Assembly (NCBI GenBank): GCA_028571885.1
Contig: JAPVVU010000036.1
Coordinates: 1-13,600 of the forward strand
Direction: 5' to 3'
DNA length: 13,600 bases
Origin: Gammaproteobacteria bacterium
GTDB lineage: Bacteria > Pseudomonadota > Gammaproteobacteria > GRL18
Below the pieces are notes generated by a model. It ran no database searches and was not told where the DNA came from. It saw only the letters and a program-made list of their open reading frames with translations. Position numbers and translations under genes: made by a program. Shown here piece after piece: positions 6,456 through 13,562 of this stretch. Each line of letters begins with the position of its first letter. Positions within the stretch are counted from its first letter, which is position 1.

Positions 6456-7612
6456 CGGTTGGCCTCTTGCTGCTTCTCAAGCTCATTATGATAGGAACGT
6501 AATACTTTTATAGAACCTGAGACATCCGGCATAGTTGTCGTAATACTCATACCCTGCAAAGTTTTTAATTCTTCAATGGCCTGTCTCACCTGAGGAACGT
6601 CCAAATCAAAAAATTCCTGCAGCCATTGTATTGCCTCATTTAAGCTGTCTGCAAAGAGTACCTGCTGTCCCATCAGTAGAGCACGGCGCGCAGTTTCTAA
6701 TTTTAACTGAAGATTCTGCTGCAGAAAAAACTGTTGATCCGGTGTCATAAGCGCTTTAGGTCTTTCGTCCATCTGACGAAAGACCACCAGACCTCTGAGT
6801 TCACGTAAAAAATCTTTGCCTGCCTGTTCCAGATCACTGGCATCATGAGATGCTTTTTTCTCAATCAGCGCATCAATCTTATCTTTGGTATTAAGTTGCG
6901 TATATTTAATGGGCAAAGCAGAGACGGCTTTGATCACACTGCTCAACCGGGCAGCCATGCCCACAACATCAGGCTGCTGCAATGCCTTTAAACTCTGTAT
7001 TTCATCGCGAATTTTAGTTCTTGATTCAATCGTGCCGGGATCACCGGTATCCAACAGGCGCGAATCAGCAGCTTCCAGCGCTGCAATGGCCGTCTGCACA
7101 TCATTCTGTAATTGTAAACTATGGTTAGCGATCAATAAGAGATATTCAACTTCCGCCAGAACCCAGCCAATACGCTCACGTCCCTTTTGCTTGAACAGGA
7201 CATCAATTGACTGAAGCATCTGCTGATTACTGACTTCAAGGGTTTTAGACAGGGTTTCTGTGGCACTCTGCTGGCTTGATACCAGATTCTGAAACTGTTG
7301 CTGCTCCGATGTAATACGCCCTATTTTATCACTAAGAGTCGACAACTGAGCATTGACATCACCATTGAGCTTGATTGATATGTCAGAAAGGTTGCTCCGT
7401 GTCTTTTCCAGTTGCCGGGTCAATTCAGATCGTGTTTTTTCTAAACTCTGAGACAAAAGAAACGTTGCGCCGCCTGCAGTCAGAGAAAATACCACCGCAA
7501 GGAAGATGAAGGCGGCCGCCGCACCAGAATTTGCCTTTCCAGTCTTAGCTTCCTCCATATTATCCTGCTCTTTTGTCTGGTCCGACTCTTTAATTGCCTT
7601 ATTTTTTTCCAT
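6452..7612 (-). CDS. hemX: HemX, uroporphyrinogen-III C-methyltransferase-like membrane protein
   Basis: The 386-residue protein matches the gammaproteobacterial HemX family. The order is a hydrophilic, lysine- and glutamate-rich cytoplasmic N-terminus (1-29), one membrane segment (about 30-54), and a predicted coiled coil (about 55-135, SLEKTRSELTRQLEKTRSNLSD...). The conserved region RIGWVLAEVEYLLLIANHSLQLQNDVQTAIAALEAADSRL follows at about 145-187, with a helical C-terminus. Despite the old name, no SAM-binding methyltransferase motifs are seen, and family members are believed to be structural partners of the haem pathway. It lies between hemD (87 bp upstream) and hemY (4-bp overlap) in one operon. 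A GGA lies about 10 bases before the ATG, a weak ribosome binding site. Confidence 0.9.
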   Translation of the reverse strand: MEKNKAIKESDQTKEQDNMEEAKTGKANSGAAAAFIFLAVVFSLTAGGATFLLSQSLEKTRSELTRQLEKTRSNLSDISIKLNGDVNAQLSTLSDKIGRITSEQQQFQNLVSSQQSATETLSKTLEVSNQQMLQSIDVLFKQKGRERIGWVLAEVEYLLLIANHSLQLQNDVQTAIAALEAADSRLLDTGDPGTIESRTKIRDEIQSLKALQQPDVVGMAARLSSVIKAVSALPIKYTQLNTKDKIDALIEKKASHDASDLEQAGKDFLRELRGLVVFRQMDERPKALMTPDQQFFLQQNLQLKLETARRALLMGQQVLFADSLNEAIQWLQEFFDLDVPQVRQAIEELKTLQGMSITTTMPDVSGSIKVLRSYHNELEKQQEANR

Positions 7613-7622
7613 TGAGGTTTTC

Positions 7623-7670
7623 CACTTAACTTTTTGCTTAAATTTTCACTTAACTTTTTACTTAAAAGAG
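7623..7670. repeat. Two 24-bp tandem repeats in the hemD-hemX gap
   Basis: CACTTAACTTTTT[GA]CTTAAA followed by four or so bases occurs twice in a row (units from 7623 and 7647). The repeat lies in the leader of hemX, directly before its weak ribosome binding site, and in RNA would be purine-rich on the hemX sense strand (AAGTTAAGTG). Confidence 0.7.
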
Positions 7671-7699
7671 AGCTTATCTCTCTATTTGAATTGTATTTG

Positions 7700-8572
7700 T
7701 TATTTTCTTATTCTAGCCCATTCCAGAACACTTTCCAGTAAAGCGTCATCACTGGCCCTTGCTGCAATCATAATGTCATTTTTAAAGCCTAAATTTTGCG
7801 CGCTAAGACGCATTTTTTCTGTGACAACAACCAGTGGCGTTTGCCGCAGCTGTTGCAGATACGAATCATGCTGCTCATCAGATGAGCAAGCAATCATTGC
7901 CACTAGATTTCTTAAACCTTCATTAGAGGTCACGGTTATAATGTCGGGACTATTAGGGCCTCGGCAATTAGGGCCTCTGCAATTAGAGCCTCTACAGTCA
8001 GAGCCCCCGCCGTCAGGACCCCAGATAGATTCTAATACACTGCTTTGAAGCTCAGGCATTTTACGCTGATAAACTTCAATATATTCAACCCTGGCACCTC
8101 TTTGTTTCAAACTGCTTGCCAGTAGTTCACGACCACCCTGCCCTCTGAAAATAATAATTTTTTTATTGCTAACTTTATCGCTCTGTAAGCTGTCAAGCGC
8201 GAGCAATGCTTCGCTATTATATTGTTCTTTGGGATAAATATCCGGGGCTCGACCAAGCAGCTGCTGCATTTTTTGTGCACTGGCTTTACCAATAGTGACC
8301 AGCTTTAGTTTATCAGGTATTCTGCCCTGAGCAAACAGTGCTGCAAGTCCATGCTCAACTGCATTGGGGCTGATAAAAACAGCAAAATCTATTTCATTAA
8401 TTGTATCAATAATCGCTGTCATCTTTGCTGACAGGGCAATTGCTTCAATTTTAATCACCGGCAGGCGTATTACCTGAGCCCCCTGTTCAGCAAGCAGCTC
8501 ACAAAGTGCCTGCGCCTGATGCGCGGGACGAGTAACCAAAACCTGGATATCGACTAAGGAGTCAGTCGACAT
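7700..8572 (-). CDS. hemD: Uroporphyrinogen-III synthase (HemD) with an in-frame repeat insertion
   Basis: HemD closes and rearranges hydroxymethylbilane to uroporphyrinogen III in the cytoplasm. The 290-residue frame opens with VDIQVLVTRPAHQAQAL, the family's first strand, and continues with VIRLPVIKIEAI, DFAVFISPNAVEHGL (about 62-76), LVTIGKASAQ (about 91-100), IIIFRGQGGRELLASSL (about 139-155), YIEVYQRKMPE, DIITVTSNEGLRNL (about 210-223) and the closing helix. An insertion of about 25 residues (185-209) rich in Cys-Arg-Gly-Pro-Asn units precedes the ITVTS strand. Usual lengths are about 245-265, so the insertion explains the excess. I start at ATG 8572. ATG 8581 is possible. A GTG at 8596 lies inside a 15-bp tandem duplication and is unlikely. 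No start has a clear ribosome binding site. It heads a hemD-hemX-hemY operon. hemC, usually just upstream, is absent here, and an unrelated gene faces it instead. Confidence 0.88.
   Translation of the reverse strand: MSTDSLVDIQVLVTRPAHQAQALCELLAEQGAQVIRLPVIKIEAIALSAKMTAIIDTINEIDFAVFISPNAVEHGLAALFAQGRIPDKLKLVTIGKASAQKMQQLLGRAPDIYPKEQYNSEALLALDSLQSDKVSNKKIIIFRGQGGRELLASSLKQRGARVEYIEVYQRKMPELQSSVLESIWGPDGGGSDCRGSNCRGPNCRGPNSPDIITVTSNEGLRNLVAMIACSSDEQHDSYLQQLRQTPLVVVTEKMRLSAQNLGFKNDIMIAARASDDALLESVLEWARIRK
7953..8012. repeat. 15-bp minisatellite inside hemD
   Basis: Four 15-bp units begin at 7953 (TTAGGGCCTCGGCAA), 7968 (TTAGGGCCTCTGCAA), 7983 (TTAGAGCCTCTACAG) and 7998 (TCAGAGCCCCCGCCG), with a decayed part after that. 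On the coding strand they give five-residue units of the form N/D-C-R-G-P/S. The unit length is a multiple of three, so the hemD frame is kept. The two left units differ at one base, which suggests recent duplication at that end. Confidence 0.9.
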
Positions 8573-8583
8573 TTTTAACATCT

Positions 8584-8613
8584 GAAACCAAAGCACCTAA
8601 AACCAAAGCACCT
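8584..8613. repeat. 15-bp tandem duplication at the hemD 5' end
   Basis: GAAACCAAAGCACCT (8584-8598) and AAAACCAAAGCACCT (8599-8613) are adjacent and differ at one base. The duplication creates the apparent GTG-initiated extension of hemD. The upstream unit carries an in-frame TAG on the coding strand. This argues that translation starts further in. Confidence 0.85.
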
Positions 8614-8829
8614 GAAAGTAGAGTATCTGCAATCATTTAACCTGACTTCTTTCATAGTAAAGTTAAAATTGTATCAAATGTGAACAAAATTCTCGCTCTT
8701 TTCCTATTTTTGGGACTATACTTTGTTAAGTTTCAAAAAAATCGGATGATTAAGAAACTATTTTTGTCATTCTCTTGCAGCTCAGCTTAATCAACTGAGT
8801 ACTATTACCAATAAGCACTGATTAAACAC

Positions 8830-9390
8830 ATGAAAAAATGCCCTGTCACCACTATTTTTATTGTTTTGCTGTTGAGTTTTTATAGCAATCTTGTGCTCGC
8901 AAAGCATGAGTCTGACTCTGAATCTCACTCACAGAGACCTGAAGTCATACAAATCAGAGACATCCGTGATACAGCACAATTAGCTCAGGCTCAGAATCTT
9001 CCCATTCTTATTATGTTCGGCACTGATGAGTGTCCCTATTGCCGATTACTCAAAGAGGATTTTTTAGTCCCCATGCTCATTTCAGGTGATTATACTGACA
9101 AGGTCATTATCCGCGAAGCTCATATTAACGCTGGCGCAGACATTACTGATTTTTCCGGAAAAAAAATCACTATTGATGAATTCAGTAATCGTTATGGCGT
9201 CACACTTTTTCCCACCATGGTCTTTGTCGATAGCAATGGTCAGGTTCTGATCGATAATATTATCGGCATCACCACACCATCGCTATTTGGCGGGACACTG
9301 GATGACAGCATTGATAAGGCGCTGTTGTTAACTAATAAAAAGTTAACTAATAAAAAGCTGACAAAGAAAAATTGGCCTGCCAGTAAGTGA
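8830..9390 (+). CDS. Exported thioredoxin-fold protein with CPYC motif
   Basis: The 186-residue protein has a signal peptide (MKK..., hydrophobic 8-23, likely cleavage after LVLA at residue 24). Its thioredoxin-like domain starts with VIQIRDIRDTAQLAQAQNLPILIMFGTDECPYC. The redox pair is Cys68 and Cys71. LFPTMVFVD holds the cis-proline (about 128). The region resembles the thioredoxin-like proteins related to SoxW or DsbE-like families, so a periplasmic disulphide reductase or oxidase is likely, but the partner is unknown. It is divergent from hemD across 230 bp; a role in haem or cytochrome maturation is conceivable but not shown. The C-terminus LTNKKLTNKKLTKKN is a lysine-rich tail made by a 15-bp tandem repeat and probably not part of the fold. 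No clear ribosome binding site precedes the ATG. A MITE-like element begins 11 bp after the stop. Confidence 0.78.
   Translation: MKKCPVTTIFIVLLLSFYSNLVLAKHESDSESHSQRPEVIQIRDIRDTAQLAQAQNLPILIMFGTDECPYCRLLKEDFLVPMLISGDYTDKVIIREAHINAGADITDFSGKKITIDEFSNRYGVTLFPTMVFVDSNGQVLIDNIIGITTPSLFGGTLDDSIDKALLLTNKKLTNKKLTKKNWPASK
9328..9357. repeat. 15-bp tandem repeat coding a lysine-rich tail
   Basis: TTAACTAATAAAAAG occurs twice without change (9328-9342, 9343-9357), followed by a decayed third unit at 9358-9372. It codes L-T-N-K-K repeats at the end of the thioredoxin-fold protein. Identical copies point to recent slippage. Confidence 0.9.
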
Positions 9391-9400
9391 TGAATTTACT

Positions 9401-9576
9401 CTAAATAACTGTTTCTAAACAGTGAACAATGAGCATCAGAACCTGGCGTTTATTATTGGGCGATTTGACGCAGTCCGAGCACAATAATAAATGCCAGGTT
9501 CTGATGCGGATCATTAAATAATGAATGCTCACTATTTCCCCTCATGGGGCCTACTTTTGGTAGAACACTTATTTAG
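9401..9576 (+). repeat. MITE-like palindromic element, copy 2
   Basis: This copy starts CTAAATAACTGTT 11 bp after the stop of the thioredoxin-fold gene and ends ...TTATTTAG at 9576. Its centre is a 26-bp inverted repeat (9433-9458 with 9482-9507, one G.T mismatch) around the 23-base loop 9459-9481. The right end (ATTTCCCCTCATGGGGCC, TACTTTTGG) is intact. The left terminal repeat lacks about 26 bases that copy 1 has, replaced by TCT. Combining the intact ends of both copies gives terminal inverted repeats of about 48 bp that differ at four positions. It lies between convergent genes and could end transcription of both. No reading frame for a transposase is present, and no clear target duplication is visible. 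Confidence 0.78.
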
Positions 9577-9675
9577 TTTTAAGTTTTAGCATCACCAAAT
9601 TTAAAACTCACCCCAAAACACTATTTCTCACGACCTATGCTGTTGTTGAACAGCCTAAGTTCAAATTATACTTTT

Positions 9676-10329
9676 TTATTTTGACATCTTTGCACCAACC
9701 AGACTGGAAACGACTATGGCCATATAAAAAACACCCACTACTGCTTCCATATAAACAAGGAAACGAGCTAATGGTGACACGGGAAGCAAATCACCATAAC
9801 CAAGTGTTGTCAGGGTCACGAAACTAAAATAGATAAAATCAGGTAAACTTTGTTTCCAATTCAGCGCGTTAACACCAATAAATGCATCCGGAATAAACTC
9901 TGCCACAAGTAAATAAAGCATTGTCCAGACAAGCCCTAACAGCAAAAAAATACAAATAGAGCCAATGATACTATTGCCTGTTATTTGACCTGAAAACAAT
10001 GCCTGCTCTGTGGCTGGTTTTAATGTCAGCAGAAAAAAGAACAGCATGAGTATAATATGAATAAAATCAAGCTCAGCTCGATCTAACAGTGCAGTAATCA
10101 AAGCGATAGCTGCAGCAGCAATAACTAAACCTAAGCCTGTATTGAACAGATAGTTGATAGAACGAACACTCCAGATACCGATAATCATTGTGATAATTGT
10201 TGCTGCCACCACCAGGTTTTGTCCATAACCTGACATAAACTGATCCACACAAGCACTACTAAAGAGCAGAAAAACCAAACTCACTAATAGATAAGTAAAA
10301 TTGTCTTTTTCAGATATTTTTTGTCTCAT
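9676..10329 (-). CDS. Potassium channel-like membrane protein (Ion_trans_2 pore)
   Basis: The 217-residue integral membrane protein has several hydrophobic helices (about 11-30, 35-52, 58-78, 84-102, 122-143). It ends with a pore module DFIYFSFVTLTTLGYGDLLPVSPLARFLVYMEAVVGVFYMAIVV. The selectivity filter TLGYGD is at residues 175-180, the signature of potassium-selective channels, and the last helix is the inner pore helix. There is a single pore loop per chain, so a tetramer is expected. No RCK/TrkA-N nucleotide-binding domain follows the pore, unlike many bacterial channels. The ATG at 10329 has AAGGA about nine bases upstream. It follows the DUF389 gene on the same strand by 112 bp, with a terminator-like hairpin in the gap. 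Potassium selectivity is inferred from the filter. Confidence 0.85.
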   Translation of the reverse strand: MRQKISEKDNFTYLLVSLVFLLFSSACVDQFMSGYGQNLVVAATIITMIIGIWSVRSINYLFNTGLGLVIAAAAIALITALLDRAELDFIHIILMLFFFLLTLKPATEQALFSGQITGNSIIGSICIFLLLGLVWTMLYLLVAEFIPDAFIGVNALNWKQSLPDFIYFSFVTLTTLGYGDLLPVSPLARFLVYMEAVVGVFYMAIVVSSLVGAKMSK

Positions 10330-10342
10330 ATAAATTTTTCCT

Positions 10343-10372
10343 TAAAAATCTGCTTTGCTATGGCCAAAGCAG
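10343..10372 (-). terminator. Hairpin with T-run between the DUF389 gene and the channel gene
   Basis: On the minus strand CTGCTTTG (10372-10365) pairs perfectly with CAAAGCAG (10357-10350) across a 7-base loop, followed directly by ATTTTTA. This is the form of a Rho-independent terminator for the DUF389 gene. It ends only about 6 bases before the ribosome binding site of the channel gene, so it may work as an attenuator or the channel transcript may begin close to it. Confidence 0.5.
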
Positions 10373-10396
10373 GCGCTGTTATGTGATAGAGAAATC

Positions 10397-10440
10397 TTGT
10401 AAAAAACCTTTTGCATAAAACCTTTTTGTAAAAAACCAAA
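10397..10440. repeat. Three imperfect repeats of about 15 bp
   Basis: TTGTAAAAAACCTT (10397), TTGCATAAAACCTTT (10411) and TTGTAAAAAACCAAA (10426) follow each other just after the DUF389 stop codon. The unit length is like that of the other tandem repeats in the window, but these copies are low in complexity. Confidence 0.55.
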
Positions 10441-10441
10441 G

Positions 10442-12382
10442 CTATAAAATAAATTTCATGCTGATCCTGATTTGATGTTTGCTGGAAAAGCGTTGTTCGA
10501 TTTTATGTTTCAAGCTCTGCAGTTCCTTATCATTCAATGCTTTTAATAACACTATCGTAATGTTAATAATATTCATATTATTTTCATATTCAATAGTGGC
10601 ATTTTCGATCAGAATTTTCTTTTTATTAATAATAATTGCTTCACTTTGTAAATTTTTTATCAGTTGATAACGCTCAATACTCACACTATATGAACGATAC
10701 AGCGGATAAGATAAGAAAACTAAAATGACCATAATAAGTCCCAGGCTTTTTTTACTTTTCACTGTATTAGAAAAACCTAAAAACTGAAATGTCAGTACCG
10801 TGGATAGTGTGATACCAATCAGGTTGGTGACAAAAAGCAAAAAAGCACCTTCAAAAACATAAAGCTCACCTCGCCCTATCCCTATCCCAGCCACAGCCAG
10901 AGGTGGTACTAATGCGACGGCAATGGCCACACCGGCAATGCTGCTTAAAAGTTCTTTATGTGCTTTAGTATAAGCAGCTGCAATACCAGAAATAACCGCA
11001 ACCCCCAGATCCATCAGATTTGGATGAATGCGTGACTTAATTTCATTAGTTAAATCAACCTGGGGTATAAATAATGTCAGTAAAGTGGATGCTAACAGGG
11101 CCAGACTCACACCTATGGCAACTTTCATCATGGAGCTTATCAATAACTTATCATCACCTCTTAACAAGCCCATTGAAAAGGAAATAATAGGTGACATAAG
11201 CGGTGCCAGCAGCATTGCACCAATCACTATGGCTGCACTATTGGCAAACAGGCCAAAACTCGCCAGCAGAGTGCTCAGGAGCATTAAAACAAGATACAGA
11301 GAATTGATGTCGGCATCTGTGCGTAATTGTAAAAACAGATCTTTAAAGCGTTCTTCGGATGCCACTGAAAAAAAAGGTAAATCTTGTTTGAAATATTTCC
11401 CCTGTTCTTTTTCATCAGGTAAGTTATCAATACGAATAGCTTCTTTGTCTGTATTGGAAACAGGATTTAACTCCCAGAATTTTTCCGGTGCATTTATTTT
11501 TACTGCCTGTTTTATTATTTTAAAATGCAAAGGAAAAGACGCACTATTTTGCTCATCAAGTCTAATGCTGGTGGTTTCACTATTATCATCATTAGAGAAG
11601 GCCTTCATATCAATCGTTATTTGTTTGCTTTTAATATTTGACACTGCATGGGGTAACGTATCTTCTCTTTTAAAGTGAAAAACCAGAGAAAAAAGAAACA
11701 GAAAATATTCAACCGCTGAAAATGGCGACAGAATCATTAATGACAAACGATCAGATCGCATAGAACTTTTCTGATGTAAAACTCTGGTGAGATGACTGCC
11801 ACGATTTTGATTAACAATAAAAACACCACTGGCAATGGTTTTTATCTGCTTGTCTTTTTCTGTTTCTATTGATAACTGTTCCATAGACAAAGAGAAAAAC
11901 TGTTTTACACCCAGCAGAATATTTTGTAAAAATGCCCCCATTGATAAATCTGAATGCCAGCTTTCAAGCAGAGGAATTTTGCCGACAACCGCTTTAAACT
12001 GAACAATTTTACCGTTACATTCAAGTAAATTTATGGCTTTTGCCTCATCTCTTAAGGCAACTTCAATATTATCTTGAAGATTTGTTGATAATTGGTAGGA
12101 ACGGCGTAATAATTTTTGTGTCGGCAAGGGTAGAAATGACACAGTGCATTGTTGCCCGTTAGCACTGTACCTATAGGCAAACTCCAGTAACTGATTAATT
12201 AACTGCATCTCACCCGCAAGGAGCAAATGATGCGCAATTGAAATATATTCCAGCGGGTCATTGAGAAACTGAGTCTTTTCTACAGCAGTAATTTGCGTAC
12301 CATAGTCATTGTTTTTCAATGTTTCAATTAAGTCACCTGACAGTTCATCATAGATAAATAATGCCTGTTCCATATACTTCAT
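10442..12382 (-). CDS. DUF389 (TIGR00341-type) membrane protein with degenerate lipid-kinase-like N-terminus
   Basis: The 646-residue protein has the DUF389 membrane domain at about 350-550. It contains DADINSLYLVLMLLSTLLASFGLFANS, then VIGAMLLAPLMSPIISFSMGLLRGD, LGVAVISGIAAAYTKAHKELLSSIAGVAIAVALVPPLAVAGIG, and VTNLIGITLS. These are family hallmarks with about five to six membrane helices, plus another near 545-562. Residues about 75-310 look like the C-terminal half of diacylglycerol/LCB kinase domains: TIASGVFIVNQNRGSH (about 182-197), DRLSLMILSP, SIRLDEQNSASFPLHFKII, VKINAPE. A GGDGT nucleotide motif is missing and the usual LDGE reads LDEQ, so catalysis is doubtful. A cytoplasmic C-terminal helix or strand region follows (565-646). 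DUF389 function is unknown. The start may be Met1 or Met4; neither has a clear ribosome binding site. The potassium-channel gene follows on the same strand. Confidence 0.85.
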   Translation of the reverse strand: MKYMEQALFIYDELSGDLIETLKNNDYGTQITAVEKTQFLNDPLEYISIAHHLLLAGEMQLINQLLEFAYRYSANGQQCTVSFLPLPTQKLLRRSYQLSTNLQDNIEVALRDEAKAINLLECNGKIVQFKAVVGKIPLLESWHSDLSMGAFLQNILLGVKQFFSLSMEQLSIETEKDKQIKTIASGVFIVNQNRGSHLTRVLHQKSSMRSDRLSLMILSPFSAVEYFLFLFSLVFHFKREDTLPHAVSNIKSKQITIDMKAFSNDDNSETTSIRLDEQNSASFPLHFKIIKQAVKINAPEKFWELNPVSNTDKEAIRIDNLPDEKEQGKYFKQDLPFFSVASEERFKDLFLQLRTDADINSLYLVLMLLSTLLASFGLFANSAAIVIGAMLLAPLMSPIISFSMGLLRGDDKLLISSMMKVAIGVSLALLASTLLTLFIPQVDLTNEIKSRIHPNLMDLGVAVISGIAAAYTKAHKELLSSIAGVAIAVALVPPLAVAGIGIGRGELYVFEGAFLLFVTNLIGITLSTVLTFQFLGFSNTVKSKKSLGLIMVILVFLSYPLYRSYSVSIERYQLIKNLQSEAIIINKKKILIENATIEYENNMNIINITIVLLKALNDKELQSLKHKIEQRFSSKHQIRISMKFIL

Positions 12383-12450
12383 AATAGTGTCAATTCAGTT
12401 ATCTGGTTCATCCGTTCACTCTTCATGCCTTTTATTCCGCATTGAAACAA

Positions 12451-12485
12451 GAAAGCCAACGATGACATAATCATCGTTGGCTTTC
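12451..12485. terminator. Strong hairpin terminator downstream of flagellin
   Basis: GAAAGCCAACGATGA (12451-12465) and TCATCGTTGGCTTTC (12471-12485) form a perfect 15-bp stem with a 5-base loop, 35 bp after the flagellin stop. On the minus strand it is followed by TTGTTTC, a short U-rich tract. It also separates flagellin from the DUF389 gene, making cotranscription unlikely. Confidence 0.85.
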
Positions 12486-12520
12486 AAGTGAACAAGCAAA
12501 TGGTGAAGCTTAAGTGCTAT

Positions 12521-13336
12521 TTAGCGCGATAATAATCCAAGAATCTGTTGTTGTGAAAAGTTTGCCTGACCATGCAATGCGGTTGCTGCATCTCTGAGTA
12601 ATAAGTCTCGATTTTGCTCACTCACTGTCCTGGCATAATCAGTATCCAGGATACGACTCTTTGCCGCAGAGAGATTTTCTTCTTTATTGAGCAGGTTTCG
12701 TCCAATGCTTTCAAAGCGATTCATTGTCGCTCCAAATTCAGCTCGATTTTTATTCACCTCGGCCATAGATGTATCCAGCACTGACAGCGCATCGGAAGCC
12801 CCTCCCTGAGAAGACAGGTCGGCTGCGAAAAAACCACTACTGGTCAGTTCACTTTGCATATCAACTGTTTTAATCTTCACCTGATCGCCAGCATTTGCAT
12901 CCACCTGGAAGCTTAATTCAGAATCGCTATTGAGGAGTTTCTGGCCATTAAATTCAGCCGATTCAGTAATACGTCTCACTTCATCCTGAATCATGGAAAA
13001 TTCTGTCTGCAGTGAAGCTCTGTCGGTATCACTGAGTGAACCATTGGCACCCTGCATGGCCAAATCCCGGCCGCGCTGCATGAGATCGGTGATTTGAGCA
13101 CTGAAACCATCCGATGTTTGTGCCAGTGAAATGCCGTCATTGACATTACGGAAGCCCTGGCTGCCGCCTATAATTTGCGCTGCAAATCGTTCAACAATCG
13201 CTATACCCGCGGCATCATCTTTAGCGCTGTTGATCCGTTTAGCTGAGGCCAGACGAGAAAAAGAGGTCGATAAATTATTATCATGCCGGTTAAGTTGCTT
13301 GCCGATAAAATTCGAGTTATCAATACCAAGACCCAT
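12521..13336 (-). CDS. fliC: Short flagellin (D0-D1 only)
   Basis: Flagellin is secreted through the flagellar type III apparatus and polymerises into the filament. The 271 residues hold both conserved ends: SFSRLASAKRINSAKDDAAGIAIVERF (about 25-51) and NVNDGISLAQTSDG (about 64-77) at the N-terminus, and SRILDTDYARTVSEQNRDLLLRDAATALHGQANFSQQQILGLLSR at the C-terminus. Only about 60 residues link them, so the outer D2/D3 domains are absent; many flagellins are 300-500 residues. The first residues MGLGIDNSNFIGKQLNRHD depart from the common MA..INTN form, and LASAKRINSA replaces the usual LSSGLRINSA. The D1 helix reads MQRGRDLAMQG where TLR5-recognised flagellins usually have QRIRELAVQ. Start ATG 13336 has AGGAG seven bases upstream. 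A sigma-28-like promoter lies upstream and a strong terminator downstream, so it is a single-gene unit. No other flagellar gene is in the window. Confidence 0.92.
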   Translation of the reverse strand: MGLGIDNSNFIGKQLNRHDNNLSTSFSRLASAKRINSAKDDAAGIAIVERFAAQIIGGSQGFRNVNDGISLAQTSDGFSAQITDLMQRGRDLAMQGANGSLSDTDRASLQTEFSMIQDEVRRITESAEFNGQKLLNSDSELSFQVDANAGDQVKIKTVDMQSELTSSGFFAADLSSQGGASDALSVLDTSMAEVNKNRAEFGATMNRFESIGRNLLNKEENLSAAKSRILDTDYARTVSEQNRDLLLRDAATALHGQANFSQQQILGLLSR

Positions 13337-13371
13337 AGTAATCTCCTGCTTTCATATTGCTTATATTGATA

Positions 13372-13398
13372 TTATCAGCTTAAAATTAAAAAAAATCA
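13372..13398 (-). promoter_or_regulatory. Sigma-28 (FliA)-like promoter of the flagellin gene
   Basis: The minus strand carries GCTGATAA (13379-13372), one base off the sigma-28 -10 consensus GCCGATAA, about 36 bp before the flagellin start. Eleven bases further upstream TGATTTTT (13398-13391) matches TAAAGTTT at five of eight positions. A good -10, a poor -35 and the flagellin context make it a reasonable call. Confidence 0.5.
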
Positions 13399-13562
13399 CT
13401 TATTATGTCTAATTTTTAACCAATTTATTCATTAGTATAGAGAAATGTGATGCACATCCTGGTTTATGGGGCTCTACACATTAGCACTTATTTTTAGTCT
13501 GCTTGAGCACCGAAGCTGTCATTTGAAAAGAATGGTAGGGCGTTCGAAATGTGGTGCTAAAA
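13399..13562. other. Intergenic stretch upstream of flagellin
   Basis: The region between the flagellin promoter and the right edge is AT-rich near the promoter. I find no RNA gene, repeat or complete reading frame in it. Confidence 0.5.

Noticed and set aside
7953..8012. CRISPR-like array of short direct repeats
   Set aside because: Units are 15 bp, directly adjacent without spacers, and keep the hemD reading frame, so this is a minisatellite.
8614..8829. Promoters in the divergent hemD/thioredoxin-fold region
   Set aside because: A TATACT at 8717 and a TACAAT on the other strand can be seen, but neither has a convincing -35 at a suitable distance.
9638..9653. Small hairpin GCTGTT/AACAGC after the channel gene
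   Set aside because: The stem is only 6 bp and no U-run follows on the minus strand, so I do not call it a terminator.
11028..11678. Plus-strand open frame of 216 codons opposite the DUF389 gene
   Set aside because: It is the antisense of a well-conserved membrane domain. Its length is a by-product of codon bias, and the protein lacks recognisable motifs.
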